24,934 nucleotides of DNA from positions 1-24,934 of IMG/VR virus record IMGVR_UViG_3300048121_000496; one strand, given 5' to 3'. The position numbers and the translations under genes were made by a program. The stretch is from a virus. The notes beneath the pieces were generated by a model that searched no databases, was not told where the DNA came from, and was given only the letters and a program-made list of their open reading frames with translations. Positions 6,956-13,307 of this stretch are shown piece after piece (the stretch's first letter is position 1; each line of letters opens with the position of its first letter).

Positions 6956-7311
6956 TGTCGAATATAATTGAATACGAAGTGTCTGAAAGTGGGAAGAGTG
7001 GTTCTTCCCTCCAAGGATACGTCAATACGACCTATGATAAACTCATAGGTCTCTTAGGTAAACCTACTTACATGGACGCAGACCCATATGCAAAAGTTAA
7101 TTGTGAATGGTGTTTGACTATTAAAGTCCAAGACGAAGATGACCCCGAAGATTGGGATTATGAATTTGCTTCCATTTATAATTGGAAGGACGGCAGAGTT
7201 CCGTTAGAGACATACAGTTGGCATGTCGGTGGTTTCAAATATGATATCGAAGACCTAGTTGCAAAAATATTAGATGGAGATATCGAACCAGTATATTCTG
7301 AGGTTGCTTAA
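6955..7311 (+). CDS. Conserved phage protein of the 'YDKLIGLLGKPTY' type (118 aa)
   Basis: The protein shows the order TYDKLIGLLGKPTY, then VNCEWCLTIKV, then ASIYNWKDG and WHVGGFKYDIEDLVAKIL. From memory, this order recurs in many small proteins of marine and other phages, where a helix, strand (W-x-L-x-I), strand (A-x-I-Y-x-W/Y) and W-H-x-G-G turn form one small domain. No enzyme activity is assigned that I recall. It shares one base with each neighbour, so it is part of a translationally coupled string ending in the lysin gene. No unusual features. Confidence 0.7.
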   Translation: MSNIIEYEVSESGKSGSSLQGYVNTTYDKLIGLLGKPTYMDADPYAKVNCEWCLTIKVQDEDDPEDWDYEFASIYNWKDGRVPLETYSWHVGGFKYDIEDLVAKILDGDIEPVYSEVA

Positions 7312-7847
7312 TGAACGAAGAATTAAAATTTAAAGGTAGTGTTGCATTCAAATCTTTCCTAACTGGAATGGGATTTGGTGCATTACTCATGTTCATTTTA
7401 CTGAGTGCTCAGAAGGTAAGTGCCTTTGACGAGAATGGTGAGGCAGTTTGTCTTGCAAAAAACATTTACTTTGAAGCAGGTAATCAACCACTTGCAGGCA
7501 AAGTTGCAGTTGCACATGTAGTGTTCAATAGAATGGAACATAGTTCTTACCCACAAGATATTTGTGGTGTAGTGTATCAGGCAAGGTGGAGAGAAAACTG
7601 GAAAGGAGAACAAGTTCCTATCAGACACCAGTGTCAGTTTAGTTGGTTTTGTGATGGTAAGTCAGACGAACCTCTAGACACTGATACGTTCTTTGAGTCG
7701 TACAACATTGCACAAGACATAATCATGGGTAAGTATCCCGACATTACAGAAGGTGCAACTCATTATCATTCAGTCATGGTGGAACCATATTGGGCAGAAA
7801 CACTTAACGAAACTGTTCAGATACAACACCATATATTTTACAAATAA
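7311..7847 (+). CDS. SleB-type cell-wall hydrolase (endolysin) with signal sequence
   Basis: This 178-residue protein combines an N-terminal hydrophobic segment (residues about 14-34, FLTGMGFGALLMFILLSAQ) ending in VSA-F, a plausible signal-peptidase site, with a Hydrolase_2/SleB catalytic domain. The hallmark NIYFEAGNQPLAGKVAVAHVVFNR lies at residues 51-74, read in two parts, with Glu55 as the probable catalytic acid; such enzymes cut glycan strands of peptidoglycan. ATHYH and the C-terminal HHIFYK match the end of the family fold. The size is normal for a phage lysin. A Sec signal would allow export without a holin, or act as a signal-anchor. The next gene encodes a small membrane protein, consistent with a lysis cassette. 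Confidence 0.88.
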   Translation: MNEELKFKGSVAFKSFLTGMGFGALLMFILLSAQKVSAFDENGEAVCLAKNIYFEAGNQPLAGKVAVAHVVFNRMEHSSYPQDICGVVYQARWRENWKGEQVPIRHQCQFSWFCDGKSDEPLDTDTFFESYNIAQDIIMGKYPDITEGATHYHSVMVEPYWAETLNETVQIQHHIFYK

Positions 7848-7849
7848 TT

Positions 7850-8017
7850 ATGTTAGAGATTATAGGATTATTAACTTGCATTTACTTGGGGATTAAAATC
7901 TTCCCTAGTGTTGTAAAGTTTACAGTGAAGGTTGCAGTTGCAATATTGTTAATTATATTTGGGATTATGGTATACACATATTTCTATCCCCCAATGATAC
8001 AGATTTTAATAGCATGA
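7850..8017 (+). CDS. 55-aa two-helix membrane protein, holin candidate
   Basis: The ATG at 7850 begins two bases after the lysin stop. The 55 residues hold two hydrophobic stretches, about residues 4-21 (IIGLLTCIYLGIKIFPSV) and 25-43 (VKVAVAILLIIFGIMVYTY), separated by a short basic turn, and a hydrophobic tail. Two helices, tiny size and a place right after a cell-wall hydrolase are what is expected of a class II-type holin or a membrane regulator of lysis. No sequence family is recognised, so the holin role is inferred from context. The stop overlaps the next start (ATGA). Confidence 0.6.
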   Translation: MLEIIGLLTCIYLGIKIFPSVVKFTVKVAVAILLIIFGIMVYTYFYPPMIQILIA

Positions 8018-8235
8018 GAAAAGAAGAATTAGTTATACTGTTTTCTAAACTTCATAAAGAAGATAGAGATGGAAAGATTGAAGCAGTTGTTCATGATGTG
8101 AATGGTGGTACTTTCACTACAGATAGTATCAGATTAGATATGGACGGCGGAAGACTTATCATATGTCAAATCAATAGTCCATGTTATGAATCAAACAAAA
8201 AGAATTGGAAACAAGAATTGGAGTTTATAAAATGA
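8014..8235 (+). CDS. Unknown 73-aa protein
   Basis: A small mixed alpha/beta protein: an N-terminal helix with acid and basic residues (RKEELVILFSKLHKEDRDG) followed by strands (IEAVVHDVNGGTF, SIRLDMDGGRLIICQI). Both ends overlap the neighbours by four bases (ATGA), which indicates coupled translation. It lies between the holin candidate and the zinc-ribbon protein. No family, metal site or membrane segment was recognised. Confidence 0.65.
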   Translation: MRKEELVILFSKLHKEDRDGKIEAVVHDVNGGTFTTDSIRLDMDGGRLIICQINSPCYESNKKNWKQELEFIK

Positions 8236-8396
8236 ATGACCAGTGTATAAATTGTGGAAAAGAAACCTCGGTTGCAGAGGACACCCACGTAGAAAAAAGG
8301 AAAAATTATGTTATCGGTGCGGGACAACTTTGTCGAGTATGTCATGACACAATTTACAAGGAGAAGGAGAATGAGAGAGTTCTTGAAGAATACTGA
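8232..8396 (+). CDS. 54-aa zinc-ribbon-like protein
   Basis: The ATG at 8232 overlaps the previous stop (ATGA); an in-frame TTG at 8205 lies inside the preceding gene and is less likely. The product has two Cys-x2-Cys knuckles, C5-x2-C8 (CINC) and CRVC about 25 residues later, a standard four-cysteine zinc-binding arrangement. A charged helix follows (DTIYKEKENERVLEEY). Such tiny ribbons in phages often bind nucleic acid or host polymerase, but nothing shows the partner here. The end overlaps the next gene by 26 bases in another frame. Confidence 0.65.
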   Translation: MNDQCINCGKETSVAEDTHVEKRKNYVIGAGQLCRVCHDTIYKEKENERVLEEY

Positions 8397-8619
8397 ATAC
8401 CTCAACAATGGTGTTCGTCATGTCTATGGATTTGAGAATGGATATGGTGCAAGTGTAATCAAACACGATTACAGTTATGGTGGTCGTGATGGTTTATGGG
8501 AATTAGCGGTTCTCAATGGAGAAGAGTTGTGTTATACTAGTAGTATAACTGAAGATGTTATTGGACACCTCACATGGGAGAGGGTCGAAGGATATCTCAA
8601 GGAGATTAAACAACTATGA
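8371..8619 (+). CDS. Conserved small phage protein (82 aa), 'NGVRHVYGFENGYGASV' type
   Basis: The ATG at 8371 has GGAGAAGGAG directly upstream (8360-8369), a far better start than the in-frame ATG at 8308, which falls within the zinc-ribbon gene. The motif order NGVRHVYGFENGYGASVI, then SYGGRDGLWELAVL, then ITEDVIGHLT is one I recall in several small phage proteins of unknown function. It is probably a single beta-rich domain. It overlaps the following gene by four bases. A perfect inverted repeat lies inside the coding sequence at 8531-8549. Confidence 0.7.
   Translation: MREFLKNTEYLNNGVRHVYGFENGYGASVIKHDYSYGGRDGLWELAVLNGEELCYTSSITEDVIGHLTWERVEGYLKEIKQL
8531..8549. repeat. Perfect 9-bp inverted repeat inside a coding sequence
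   Basis: GTTATACTA and TAGTATAAC are exact reverse complements separated by a single G. The centre carries TATACTAGTAG, the same eleven bases found at the -10 of the promoter at 5606. It encodes residues around CYTSSI of the 82-residue protein, so it may be chance or an operator-like site. Confidence 0.5.
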
Positions 8620-9152
8620 ATTTATTTTACTTACACGAAGACCCACAAGAATGTGCAACACTTCATTGTGATAAACACGTAGTCAAAATGATTATTGAGT
8701 ATGCACAACTAATGTGTACTGCACATAGAATGTTGGACGGCGAAGAATACGAAGGGAGAACAAAACTCAATCGTAAGATTCGTAGGTGGAGACACCCTAA
8801 TGAAACAATGGAACAAACACTATACAAAGCAAGTCATATCAATCACCCTACTACACAATGGGTCAGAGAAAGTGCAGACCATTATCAACACTTACTTGCA
8901 CTATGGAGACAACTATCTTTTGAATACACCTTTCGTTATAAAAGAGTTCACGAAACATTCAGAAAACTACATGTATTATTATTAGAACTTCCAACTAACA
9001 TACCTAAGAATGGTTTCAGAGAACCACCTCAGTGTATGCCTGAAGACGTGAAGTCAGAAAGTGTTGTCGAAGCATACCATAAATACTATGCAGTCTACAA
9101 GAAAGATTTTGCAAGGTGGACTGAAAGACCTATTCCGAGTTTTATGTCATGA
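8616..9152 (+). CDS. Conserved phage protein with DKHVVKM motif (178 aa)
   Basis: The N-terminus MNLFYLHEDPQECATLHCDKHVVKM, given here in one short motif plus flank, shows a His/Cys-rich cluster (H7, C13, H17, C18, H21). It is followed by helices with conserved-looking His and Trp residues (AHRML, HPTTQWVRES, HYQHLLALW). From memory this N-terminal pattern is widespread in tailed phages and annotated only as hypothetical. The clustered His, Cys and Asp suggest metal binding or an enzyme, but no reaction is known to me. Overlaps with both neighbours are four bases. It might belong to a DNA repair or nucleotide group; this is not established. Confidence 0.65.
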   Translation: MNLFYLHEDPQECATLHCDKHVVKMIIEYAQLMCTAHRMLDGEEYEGRTKLNRKIRRWRHPNETMEQTLYKASHINHPTTQWVRESADHYQHLLALWRQLSFEYTFRYKRVHETFRKLHVLLLELPTNIPKNGFREPPQCMPEDVKSESVVEAYHKYYAVYKKDFARWTERPIPSFMS

Positions 9153-9328
9153 GAGTATTAGTTGAAAATTATGGTGATATCAGAATCTTTTACGAGAGAC
9201 CTTTTGGTTATAGAAGATATGTTATCGAATGGGACAATGGAACAACTTCATTTCTCAGTGGTCTATGGTACAAAGAACAACAAGTGAAAGAAATGGTTGA
9301 GAAAGTAATTCAATCAAGAGATATATAA
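9149..9328 (+). CDS. Unknown 59-aa protein
   Basis: The ATG at 9149 overlaps the previous stop (ATGA) and the TAA at 9326-9328 overlaps the next ATG, so the frame is fixed in a coupled string. The product has strands (VLVENYGDIRIFYER, RRYVIEWDNGTTSFL) and a terminal charged helix, like a small beta-hairpin plus helix protein. It has no Cys, membrane segment or known motif. It was accepted because both boundaries interlock exactly with neighbouring genes. Confidence 0.6.
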   Translation: MRVLVENYGDIRIFYERPFGYRRYVIEWDNGTTSFLSGLWYKEQQVKEMVEKVIQSRDI

Positions 9329-9636
9329 TGCCTACCTATGAATTCCTAAACAAAGAGACTGGTGATATTAAAGAATACATAATGTCTTATAAAGACTTAG
9401 ATAAGTTCAAAGAAAACAACCCACACTTATTACAACAAATAACTGCACCTAACTTTGTGGGTGGAACAGGCGACAGAGTTAAACCCGATAGTGGATTCCA
9501 AGAAGTAATGTCTAAGATTGCTTCGAACAATATCGACACACCATTAGGTGAAAGGTATCACCGAAAGTCTGCAAAAGAAGTAAAGACTAGAGATACAATC
9601 CAAAAACATATTGACATACAGTCAAGAAAGAAGTAA
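9328..9636 (+). CDS. Conserved phage protein, MPTYEF family, cysteine-less FmdB-like N-terminus
   Basis: The 102 residues begin MPTYEFLNKETGDIKEYIMS, resembling the strand-turn start of FmdB-type zinc ribbons (MPTYEYxC), but the metal cysteines are absent. The remainder, with NNPHLLQQITAP, GDRVKPDSGFQEVMSKIA and a basic C-terminus (RYHRKSAKEV), follows a pattern I recall in marine T4-like phages, often placed near replication genes. Its function is unknown. It overlaps the upstream stop by one base and ends eight bases before the nuclease gene. Confidence 0.65.
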   Translation: MPTYEFLNKETGDIKEYIMSYKDLDKFKENNPHLLQQITAPNFVGGTGDRVKPDSGFQEVMSKIASNNIDTPLGERYHRKSAKEVKTRDTIQKHIDIQSRKK

Positions 9637-9644
9637 AATAAGAT

Positions 9645-10328
9645 ATGACACAATTAAAAACTACCCTACTAGATATCTATGACTTAGAAAGTCTAGATTT
9701 AAAAACAACAAACAAAGACGGAAAAAGATATTACACGGATACAGATGAAAGTTTTTACTATCCAAGTGTCACTAGTGTAACTGGTCTACTATCACGAGAC
9801 CATATCAAACTGTGGAGAAAACGTGTAGGTGAAGAGACTGCAAATAAGATTACTGCACAAGCAACTAAACGTGGAACCAACTTCCATAATCTAGTGGAAG
9901 ACTATCTCAGAAAAGATAAAGAGTACATAGAGTTTGATAACGTATTACAAGAAGGAATGTTCAAAGCAATGCAACCAGTATTAGACGAGATTATACCGAT
10001 TGCAATTGAGGCACCTCTATATTCAAACGTATTACAAATGGCTGGACGTGTTGATTGTGTTGGTATCTTTGACGACCAGTTAAGTATTATAGATTTTAAA
10101 ACCAGTGCAAAGTATAAAGAAGAGTACATGGCAAAACCATGGTATATTCAAATGACTGCATATGCAATTATGGTAGAAGAACTTACGGGGCAGGCAATCG
10201 AAGAGATTACTGCATTAGTAGCAGTGGAAGGACACAATGCCTTTCAGATATTTTGTGCAAATCCAATGGATTACGTAGACGAATTGAATGACCTCAGAGT
10301 AAGATATAGAAATGTTTATGGAGTATAA
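9645..10328 (+). CDS. PD-(D/E)XK superfamily nuclease
   Basis: This 227-residue protein has the RecB/Cas4-like nuclease motifs in order: YPSVTSVTGLL at residues 39-49, GTNFHNLVEDYL with His81, Glu122 (EAPLYS), Asp137 (GRVDCVG), the core D150-F-K152 (SIIDFKTS) and the Q169-x3-Y173 motif (QMTAYA). These place it in the PD-(D/E)XK exonuclease group that cuts DNA with two metal ions. In T4-like marine phages such single-domain nucleases stand among replication and recombination genes, probably trimming ends or degrading host DNA. All catalytic positions are present. Which substrate it prefers cannot be told from sequence. Confidence 0.85.
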   Translation: MTQLKTTLLDIYDLESLDLKTTNKDGKRYYTDTDESFYYPSVTSVTGLLSRDHIKLWRKRVGEETANKITAQATKRGTNFHNLVEDYLRKDKEYIEFDNVLQEGMFKAMQPVLDEIIPIAIEAPLYSNVLQMAGRVDCVGIFDDQLSIIDFKTSAKYKEEYMAKPWYIQMTAYAIMVEELTGQAIEEITALVAVEGHNAFQIFCANPMDYVDELNDLRVRYRNVYGV

Positions 10329-10330
10329 CA

Positions 10331-10636
10331 ATGAGTGAAGTAAAAGAGTTTAATTTAGAAGGAGATTTCAATTGGAATAAGATAATCTCTAAAGGTGATG
10401 AGTGGGTTGAGTCTCAAGCATACGATAGTGCATATGACACACTATTAGAGTATCTTGGAATTGACAGTGAGGAAGATATAACAGAAGAAGTGTTAGACAA
10501 AGCAGACCATCTTATCGAATATCTAACAACTGATTATGCAAAAGGTGGTCTCGGTGTTCACGACACTAGTCCAACTTACTATGCATACTATAGTATCGTT
10601 AGAGACTGGAATGATAACTTTCATTATGGAGATTAA
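10331..10636 (+). CDS. Unknown acidic 101-aa protein
   Basis: This small, strongly acidic protein is rich in Tyr, Trp and Asp (FNWNKIISKGDEW, TLLEYLGIDSEEDITEEVLD, PTYYAYYSIVRDWNDNF). It looks helical, with no membrane part or metal site. It starts two bases after the nuclease stop and ends two bases before the next acidic gene, so the three appear to be co-transcribed. Highly acidic small phage proteins can mimic DNA, but there is no specific evidence for that here. Confidence 0.65.
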   Translation: MSEVKEFNLEGDFNWNKIISKGDEWVESQAYDSAYDTLLEYLGIDSEEDITEEVLDKADHLIEYLTTDYAKGGLGVHDTSPTYYAYYSIVRDWNDNFHYGD

Positions 10637-10638
10637 CA

Positions 10639-11094
10639 ATGGAAATTGAAGTCGGAAAGGAATATACGATATATCCTAAATTCAAAAAATCGTATACAGA
10701 ACGTGAAGTGTTTAAGAACAATGACAACGAAGATAAAGTAGTTATCGAATGTCTTTGGAGAAGTGGTTCTTATATCATTAAGGTAACTAACGAAGAAGAA
10801 AAGGAAACCTTAGAAGCTTATATGTCAGAAGACGCAACTGGTGATATGGAACCATGTGAATTCGAAGAGAATGAATTCATAGAATCCTTTGACGAGTGTG
10901 GACGTGATTATTATATCCACCTTGCAGAAGGGAGTGAAGTAGACGAAGACGAAATGCAAGAACAACTCGAAGAAGAAGGACACGATTGGTTATGGGAAAA
11001 CAACTATGACTCATGGGATTGTGAACACTTCTTTGGTTTACCATTACAGGTAGATGAGGTTGACCCCGAAAACAGATACAACACAAGGTTTTAA
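10639..11094 (+). CDS. Unknown highly acidic 151-aa protein
   Basis: The product is dominated by Glu and Asp, especially about residues 50-75 and 90-115 (EVDEDEMQEQLEEEGHDW), and ends with an aromatic segment (WLWENNYDSWDCEHFFGLPL). The N-terminal part has strands (KEYTIYPKF, KVVIECLWRSGSYIIKV). There is no known motif. Together with the preceding acidic gene it lies directly before gp33, the late transcription co-activator. An anionic surface that competes for DNA-binding proteins is possible but unproven. It stops one base before the gp33 start. Confidence 0.65.
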   Translation: MEIEVGKEYTIYPKFKKSYTEREVFKNNDNEDKVVIECLWRSGSYIIKVTNEEEKETLEAYMSEDATGDMEPCEFEENEFIESFDECGRDYYIHLAEGSEVDEDEMQEQLEEEGHDWLWENNYDSWDCEHFFGLPLQVDEVDPENRYNTRF

Positions 11095-11095
11095 T

Positions 11096-11338
11096 ATGAT
11101 TACACGTAAAGAGTTTTCAGAACAAGTAGAAAAGTTATTAGTCAGAGGAAGGGGTGCAGATATCATGTCTGCAATCGTTAAGGTTTGTGAGTTAAACAAC
11201 GTTGAACCCGAGTCTGCAAAAAGGTTACTATCTCAACCTTTAAAAGAGAAACTAGAGGCAGAAGCAGCTAGTCTTAACTTAATTAACCGAGGTAATAATT
11301 CAAAAGGAACTATAACCAGTTTCTTTTCTAAATCATAG
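11096..11338 (+). CDS. 33: gp33-like late transcription co-activator
   Basis: The ATG at 11096 is preferred over an in-frame ATG at 11054 that lies inside the preceding gene. The 80-residue product resembles the short gp33 of marine T4-like phages: ITRKEFSEQVEKLL, AIVKVCELNNVEPESAKRLL and LKEKLEAEAASLNLI are in the expected order, and the gene sits just before gp59 and gp32 as in T4. In T4, gp33 bridges RNA polymerase and the gp45 sliding clamp to activate late promoters. The last residues, K70-G-T-I73-T-S-F76-F77, fit the clamp-binding pattern x-x-x-I-x-x-F-F. T4 gp33 is 112 residues, so this is a shorter form. Assignment rests on pattern and synteny. Confidence 0.7.
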   Translation: MITRKEFSEQVEKLLVRGRGADIMSAIVKVCELNNVEPESAKRLLSQPLKEKLEAEAASLNLINRGNNSKGTITSFFSKS

Positions 11339-11346
11339 GAGTAATT

Positions 11347-11634
11347 ATGAAAAAAGGTGATATAGTAGCAGTCGTTGCTACAAGTGGTGAGTATGTTGGT
11401 GAGTTGGTTTCTAGTAAACCAGTGACACTTGCAAACCCCAAAATGATTGTTAACACACCCGAAGGAGGAATGGGTTTCTCTAAAGGTGTTGCAGTGACAG
11501 GTGAAATAAATCCAACTGAAATGATATTCGGTTCATACGTTTTTATTTCCAAGTGTAATGACCAAGTGTCAGAAGCACATAGAACTGCAGTAAGTGGTAT
11601 CGAAGTTCCAGCAGAGAAAAAGATAATCACTTAA
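11347..11634 (+). CDS. Small Lsm/SH3-like protein between gp33 and gp59
   Basis: The 95 residues look like a small beta barrel: KKGDIVAVVATSGEYVGELV, then VTLANPKMIVNTPEGG, then FGSYVFISKC. This order (strand, Gly turn, strand, then a loop listing contents 'LANPKM') recalls Lsm/Hfq-type folds seen in small phage proteins, which bind RNA or form rings. GGAG lies six bases before the ATG. It interrupts the T4 order 33-59 and overlaps the gp59 start by one base. The fold is a guess from pattern; function unknown. Confidence 0.6.
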   Translation: MKKGDIVAVVATSGEYVGELVSSKPVTLANPKMIVNTPEGGMGFSKGVAVTGEINPTEMIFGSYVFISKCNDQVSEAHRTAVSGIEVPAEKKIIT

Positions 11635-12224
11635 TGACAAGTCGTGAAGGATATGATGCATACACTCTTTATCTTGGAATAAAGTTACACTTTCATTCTA
11701 AGGACTATGACTTTGTAAAGTACAATGGTAAAGTAAAGAGTGATATCAATTCATTTCTGAAACGAAAGGACAAATACCACTTTGGTAAATTGTTCAAAAC
11801 CCACAAACAAGAATTGCAAGATTTCTATATTGCAAACTTGTCTCTAAAGGACTCATGGGCTGGAGACTTACTTGATAACGAGTGTGTTAAAGTCTATAAG
11901 GAATGGAAGAGAAGAAATCAGAAACTATCTTATCTATTTGAAACGGAAGTATCTGATTTATTACGTAAGAAGAATATCAATCAAGTGTTAGAAGTGAAGA
12001 ACGGACAACACCCTATATTACTCAAAGAGTTTTTAGGTAAGAAGATATCCCTCGAGACGATGTGTATCTTAGATGAAATCATTAGTTTTACTAAGGATTG
12101 GGAACGACTCATTTCGGAAAATTTGGTCTACCCCGATGTACAGAATAGGATAAACAAGTACAAAAGTTTTGTATCTGTAGATATCGAGAAGTACAAAAAG
12201 GTGTTGGTTGAATTATGCTTATAG
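11634..12224 (+). CDS. 59: gp59-like helicase loader
   Basis: This 196-residue, basic and helical protein matches T4 gp59 (217 residues). It has an N-terminal YDAYTLYLGIKLHFHSKDYDFVKYN corresponding to the T4 opening in both spacing and residues, then KRKDKYHFGKLF, then DSWAGDLLDNE, and a C-terminal domain with ISLETMCILDEI. T4 gp59 loads the gp41 helicase on gp32-coated forks. Its position directly upstream of gp32 is as in T4. It starts on the stop of the Lsm-like gene (TAATG). Nothing is missing at the scale visible here. Confidence 0.88.
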   Translation: MTSREGYDAYTLYLGIKLHFHSKDYDFVKYNGKVKSDINSFLKRKDKYHFGKLFKTHKQELQDFYIANLSLKDSWAGDLLDNECVKVYKEWKRRNQKLSYLFETEVSDLLRKKNINQVLEVKNGQHPILLKEFLGKKISLETMCILDEIISFTKDWERLISENLVYPDVQNRINKYKSFVSVDIEKYKKVLVELCL

Positions 12225-12278
12225 AAGCGTTTCAAAGGACATACACTAGTATGTATAAAAAGTTAAAGTCTAAGAATA

Positions 12279-12286
12279 CATAAATA
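12279..12286 (+). promoter_or_regulatory. Candidate late-type promoter upstream of gp32
   Basis: CATAAATA resembles the -10 of T4-type late promoters and lies in the gap between gp59 and gp32. The same eight bases occur in the divergent region at 22786-22793. A start about a dozen bases downstream would give gp32 a leader of roughly 115 bases holding the hairpin at 12343-12366. TATAAT at 12333-12338 is another possible -10 but lacks a good -35. Confidence 0.35.
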
Positions 12287-12342
12287 CAAAGTATATTTTA
12301 AAAACCCTCTAGTAGGATTAGTAGAAATATACTATAATAGGA

Positions 12343-12366
12343 GTATAGGAACTAAGGTTTCTATAC
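12343..12366 (+). promoter_or_regulatory. 32: Ten-base-pair hairpin in the gp32 leader
   Basis: GTATAGGAAC (12343-12352) pairs with GTTTCTATAC (12357-12366) around the loop TAAG; only one pair is a G-T wobble. A second copy of CTATAC at 12378-12383 could compete for GTATAG and give an alternative fold. No T-run follows, so it is not a terminator. T4 gp32 controls its own translation through a folded 5' leader, and this may be an analogous element. The ribosome site AGGAG lies further down, close to the ATG at 12408. Confidence 0.55.
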
Positions 12367-12407
12367 ATGATAAAATGCTATACGATGCAATACAATAGGA
12401 GAATACA

Positions 12408-13307
12408 ATGTCAACATCATTAGATAAATTAAGAGCTGCAATGGAAACAGCTTCCCCAACAGGCGGAGAAAAAAAATCCTACTCAGACGACACTATGTGG
12501 AAACCCGAACTAGATAAAACTGGTAATGGTTATGCCGTGGTTCGTTTCTTACCTACCCCCGAAGGAGAAGAGATGCCTTGGGTATCATACTTCGACCACG
12601 GGTTCCAAGGGCCAGGTGGTTGGTATATTGAGAAGTCTTTAACGACTCTTAATAAACAAGACCCTGTCTCTGAATATAATTCTCAGTTGTGGAATACTGG
12701 AATTGAAGCAAACAAAGAGATTGCAAGGAAACAGAAGAGAAGACTTCACTATGTTTCTAATGTCTATGTTGTTTCAGACCCAAAGAATCCCGACAACGAA
12801 GGGAAAGTTTTCAAATACAGATTTGGTAAAAAAATCTTTGAACAACTCAAAGAGGCAATCAGTCCTGCGTTTGAAGACGAAAATGCAATCAATCCTTTTG
12901 ATTTAAGAGGAGAAGGTGCTAACTTCAAAATCAAAATAAGAAAAGTAGACGGATACTGGAACTATGACAAGTCAGAGTTTGAATCACCTGCTCCACTTTT
13001 TGATGACGAAGATAAGTTAAATGAGATAAATAACTCTACTTATTCTTTGAACGAAGTGATTGCACCTAGTGAGTTCAAGTCTTATGACGAACTAAAAGAG
13101 AAACTCGATAGAGTTCTCGGACTCACTGGTAGTGTATCAACTGCTACAGCTGAATCAGTTGCAGAAGACCAAGAGGAAGTGCCTTGGGCAAATGTAAACA
13201 CTGAATCTGTTGCAGAGGAACCTGTAATCGCATCAGCAGAGGCTTCACCACAAGTGGAAGAAGACGACGCGATGGATTACTTTAAGAAATTAGCTTCTGA
13301 CAGTTAA
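12408..13307 (+). CDS. 32: gp32-like single-stranded DNA-binding protein lacking the zinc site
   Basis: This 299-residue protein aligns with T4 gp32: WKPELDKTGNGYAVVRFLP (residues 31-49), DHGF, GGWYIEKS (70-77), NEGKVFKYRFGKKIF (130-144), GEGANFKIKIRKVDGYWNYDKSEF (168-191, in two parts) and FKSYDELKEKLDRVLG. It coats single-stranded DNA and organises replication, recombination and repair. The T4 zinc ligands are His64, Cys77, Cys87 and Cys90. Here His64 remains, but the segment where C77-C90 would lie reads SLTTLNKQDPVSEYN, and the whole protein has no cysteine. The C-terminus is acidic with a final DDAMDYFKKLASDS, the tail that recruits partner proteins. It directly follows gp59 as in T4. 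Confidence 0.92.
   Translation: MSTSLDKLRAAMETASPTGGEKKSYSDDTMWKPELDKTGNGYAVVRFLPTPEGEEMPWVSYFDHGFQGPGGWYIEKSLTTLNKQDPVSEYNSQLWNTGIEANKEIARKQKRRLHYVSNVYVVSDPKNPDNEGKVFKYRFGKKIFEQLKEAISPAFEDENAINPFDLRGEGANFKIKIRKVDGYWNYDKSEFESPAPLFDDEDKLNEINNSTYSLNEVIAPSEFKSYDELKEKLDRVLGLTGSVSTATAESVAEDQEEVPWANVNTESVAEEPVIASAEASPQVEEDDAMDYFKKLASDS

Noticed and set aside
12239-12254. ACATAC-ACTA-GTATGT hairpin after gp59 as a terminator
   Set aside because: No T-run follows, and stems of six pairs are frequent here.
12215-12283. 22-codon frame across the gp59 stop
   Set aside because: Very short, no ribosome site, and it runs into the promoter-like CATAAATA.
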